Source: an uncultured Prevotellaceae bacterium (GTDB lineage Bacteria; Bacteroidota; Bacteroidia; Bacteroidales; Bacteroidaceae). Taken from it: DNA of 13,745 nt. Numbering within the stretch: the first letter of the stretch is position 1; every line of letters starts with the position of its first letter. The notes beneath the pieces are model-generated. The model was given only the letters and a program-made list of their open reading frames with translations. It did no database searches and was not told where the DNA came from. Positions 13,057 through 13,745 of this stretch are shown here, one piece after another. The position numbers were made by a program, and so were the translations under genes. The stretch is from NCBI GenBank assembly GCA_945827465.1, contig CALZOH010000069.1, positions 1 to 13,745 of the forward strand. The letters are read 5' to 3'.

Positions 13057-13518
13057 ATGAATTCCGACAACTCCTCCAAATACACCCGTCCCGACGACGC
13101 CATACTGCGCATGCGTCTCACGGAAGATCAATTTGCCGTTACCCAACTTTGCACCACCGAGCCACCTTACTTCAACGCCTACTGGGACGAAGAGCGTGAA
13201 GGCATCTATGCCGATATCGTAACGGGCGAACCACTTTTCCTCTCAAGAGACAAATTTCACTCTGGCGGATGGCCGGCATTCTACAAGCCCATCAACCGTG
13301 AATCCATCGAAATGGAAGAAAGAGAGATGGATGGAGAAGTACAAACAGAAGTTCACAGCCGAATCGGCCGCACCCATTTGGGCTATGTTTACCCTGACGG
13401 ACCGATTGAACATGGTGGACTTCGATATACCGTCAATAGTAATTCCCTTATTTTTATTCCCAAAGAACGCCTGGAGCAAGAAGGATATAACGATTGCCTT
13501 TCTTACTTCAAGTTTTAA
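13057..13518 (+). CDS. MsrB-like protein lacking the catalytic cysteine
   Basis: 153 residues with the whole MsrB domain (peptide-methionine (R)-S-oxide reductase): LTEDQFAVTQ...TTEPPYFNAYWD (21-44), GIYADIVTGEPLFLSRDKF (49-67), GWPAFYKPI (71-79), THLGYVYPDGP (106-116), GLRYTVNSNSLIFIP (121-135). The motif that normally reads R-Y/F-C-x-N, with the catalytic Cys, is RYTVN with Thr125 (codon ACC). The SGCGWPSF segment is SG-GWPAF, so its Cys, a recycling Cys in many MsrBs, is missing with a one-residue deletion. HLGHVF is HLGYVY, losing the second active-site His. Remaining expected residues H107, D114, R123 and N127 are kept. The Zn CxxC pairs are absent, which is normal for one MsrB class. 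Only C32 and C147 remain. No signal peptide. It is probably inactive as a standard MsrB, or repurposed for binding; the frame is intact. Confidence 0.8.
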   Translation: MNSDNSSKYTRPDDAILRMRLTEDQFAVTQLCTTEPPYFNAYWDEEREGIYADIVTGEPLFLSRDKFHSGGWPAFYKPINRESIEMEEREMDGEVQTEVHSRIGRTHLGYVYPDGPIEHGGLRYTVNSNSLIFIPKERLEQEGYNDCLSYFKF

Positions 13519-13529
13519 GAAGCCCCATC

Positions 13530-13745
13530 CTTATTTTCCTAAGGGGAAATTCCTGCTTACATGACGTGTAAAATGAAATTTCCAGGGGGAAATCCTGCTT
13601 ACATGACGTGTAAAATGAAATCTCCCGCGGGAAATTCCGCTTACATGGCGTGTAAAATGAAATCTCCCGGGGGAAATTCCGCTTACATGGCGTGTAAAAT
13701 GAAATCTCCAGGGGGAAATTCAGCTTACATGACGTGTAAAGTGAA
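13530..13745 (+). repeat. 42-bp tandem repeat array of paired hairpins, cut by the window edge
   Basis: Copies start at 13556, 13598, 13640, 13682 and 13724 (partial), exactly 42 bp apart. A degenerate half copy (13530-13555) begins 12 nt after the msrB-like stop. Each unit contains CTTACATG[AG]CGTGTAAAATG, with stem TTACA/TGTAA, and a second dyad of the type ATTTCC...GGAAAT or CCCGCGGG. Copies differ by a few substitutions and no indels. One plus frame is open from ATG 13561 to the edge (unit about SPGGNSAYMACKMK), but two minus frames are also open, so coding is unproven. There are no spacers, so it is not CRISPR. The first hairpin may help end msrB-like transcription. Confidence 0.85.

Noticed and set aside
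13530..13745. CRISPR array at the right edge
   Set aside because: The units are contiguous 42-bp repeats with no variable spacers, and no cas genes are present.

Overview
This window looks like ordinary chromosome from a member of the Bacteroidales (Bacteroides, Phocaeicola or Prevotella type). Four things point there. Almost every transcription unit is preceded by a TAnnTTTG box, the Bacteroidetes -7 promoter element. Start codons nearly all lack a Shine-Dalgarno sequence. One lipoprotein has an acidic run right after its lipobox Cys, as in Bacteroidetes surface-export signals. A multi-repeat DUF349 protein is present. The genus cannot be fixed from the sequence alone.

Layout. Positions 1-95 hold the lysine-rich tail of an unidentified plus-strand gene. 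A 323-bp gap follows, containing a MITE-like inverted-repeat element (128-247), two similar hairpins and the terminator of valS. valS (minus) and mazG (plus) diverge from about 3056-3186. mazG and bcp (minus) converge on a shared 15-bp stem terminator. bcp diverges from a secreted parallel beta-helix protein gene (plus). That gene converges on a minus-strand block: an acidic protein of unknown function, a DUF349 protein and a ketopantoate reductase-like gene, each probably with its own transcript. The reductase gene diverges from aroB, which probably forms an operon with a flavin reductase-family gene and a small lipoprotein gene. corA and an msrB-like gene follow on the plus strand. The window ends inside a 42-bp tandem repeat array.

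The genes are mostly unrelated housekeeping functions: tRNA charging, nucleotide-pool cleaning, peroxide defence, shikimate and pantothenate pathways, and Mg2+ transport. No defence, phage or conjugative module is visible.

The most interesting signals lie between or inside ordinary genes. The corA leader carries a 10-codon acidic upstream ORF, a perfect 12-bp inverted repeat whose 3' arm contains the corA start codon, and the only strong Shine-Dalgarno in the window. This could be a translational switch. The msrB-like gene has lost the catalytic Cys (Thr instead) and other active-site residues. The right edge holds a hairpin-bearing 42-bp satellite, and aroB appears to be transcribed leaderless.
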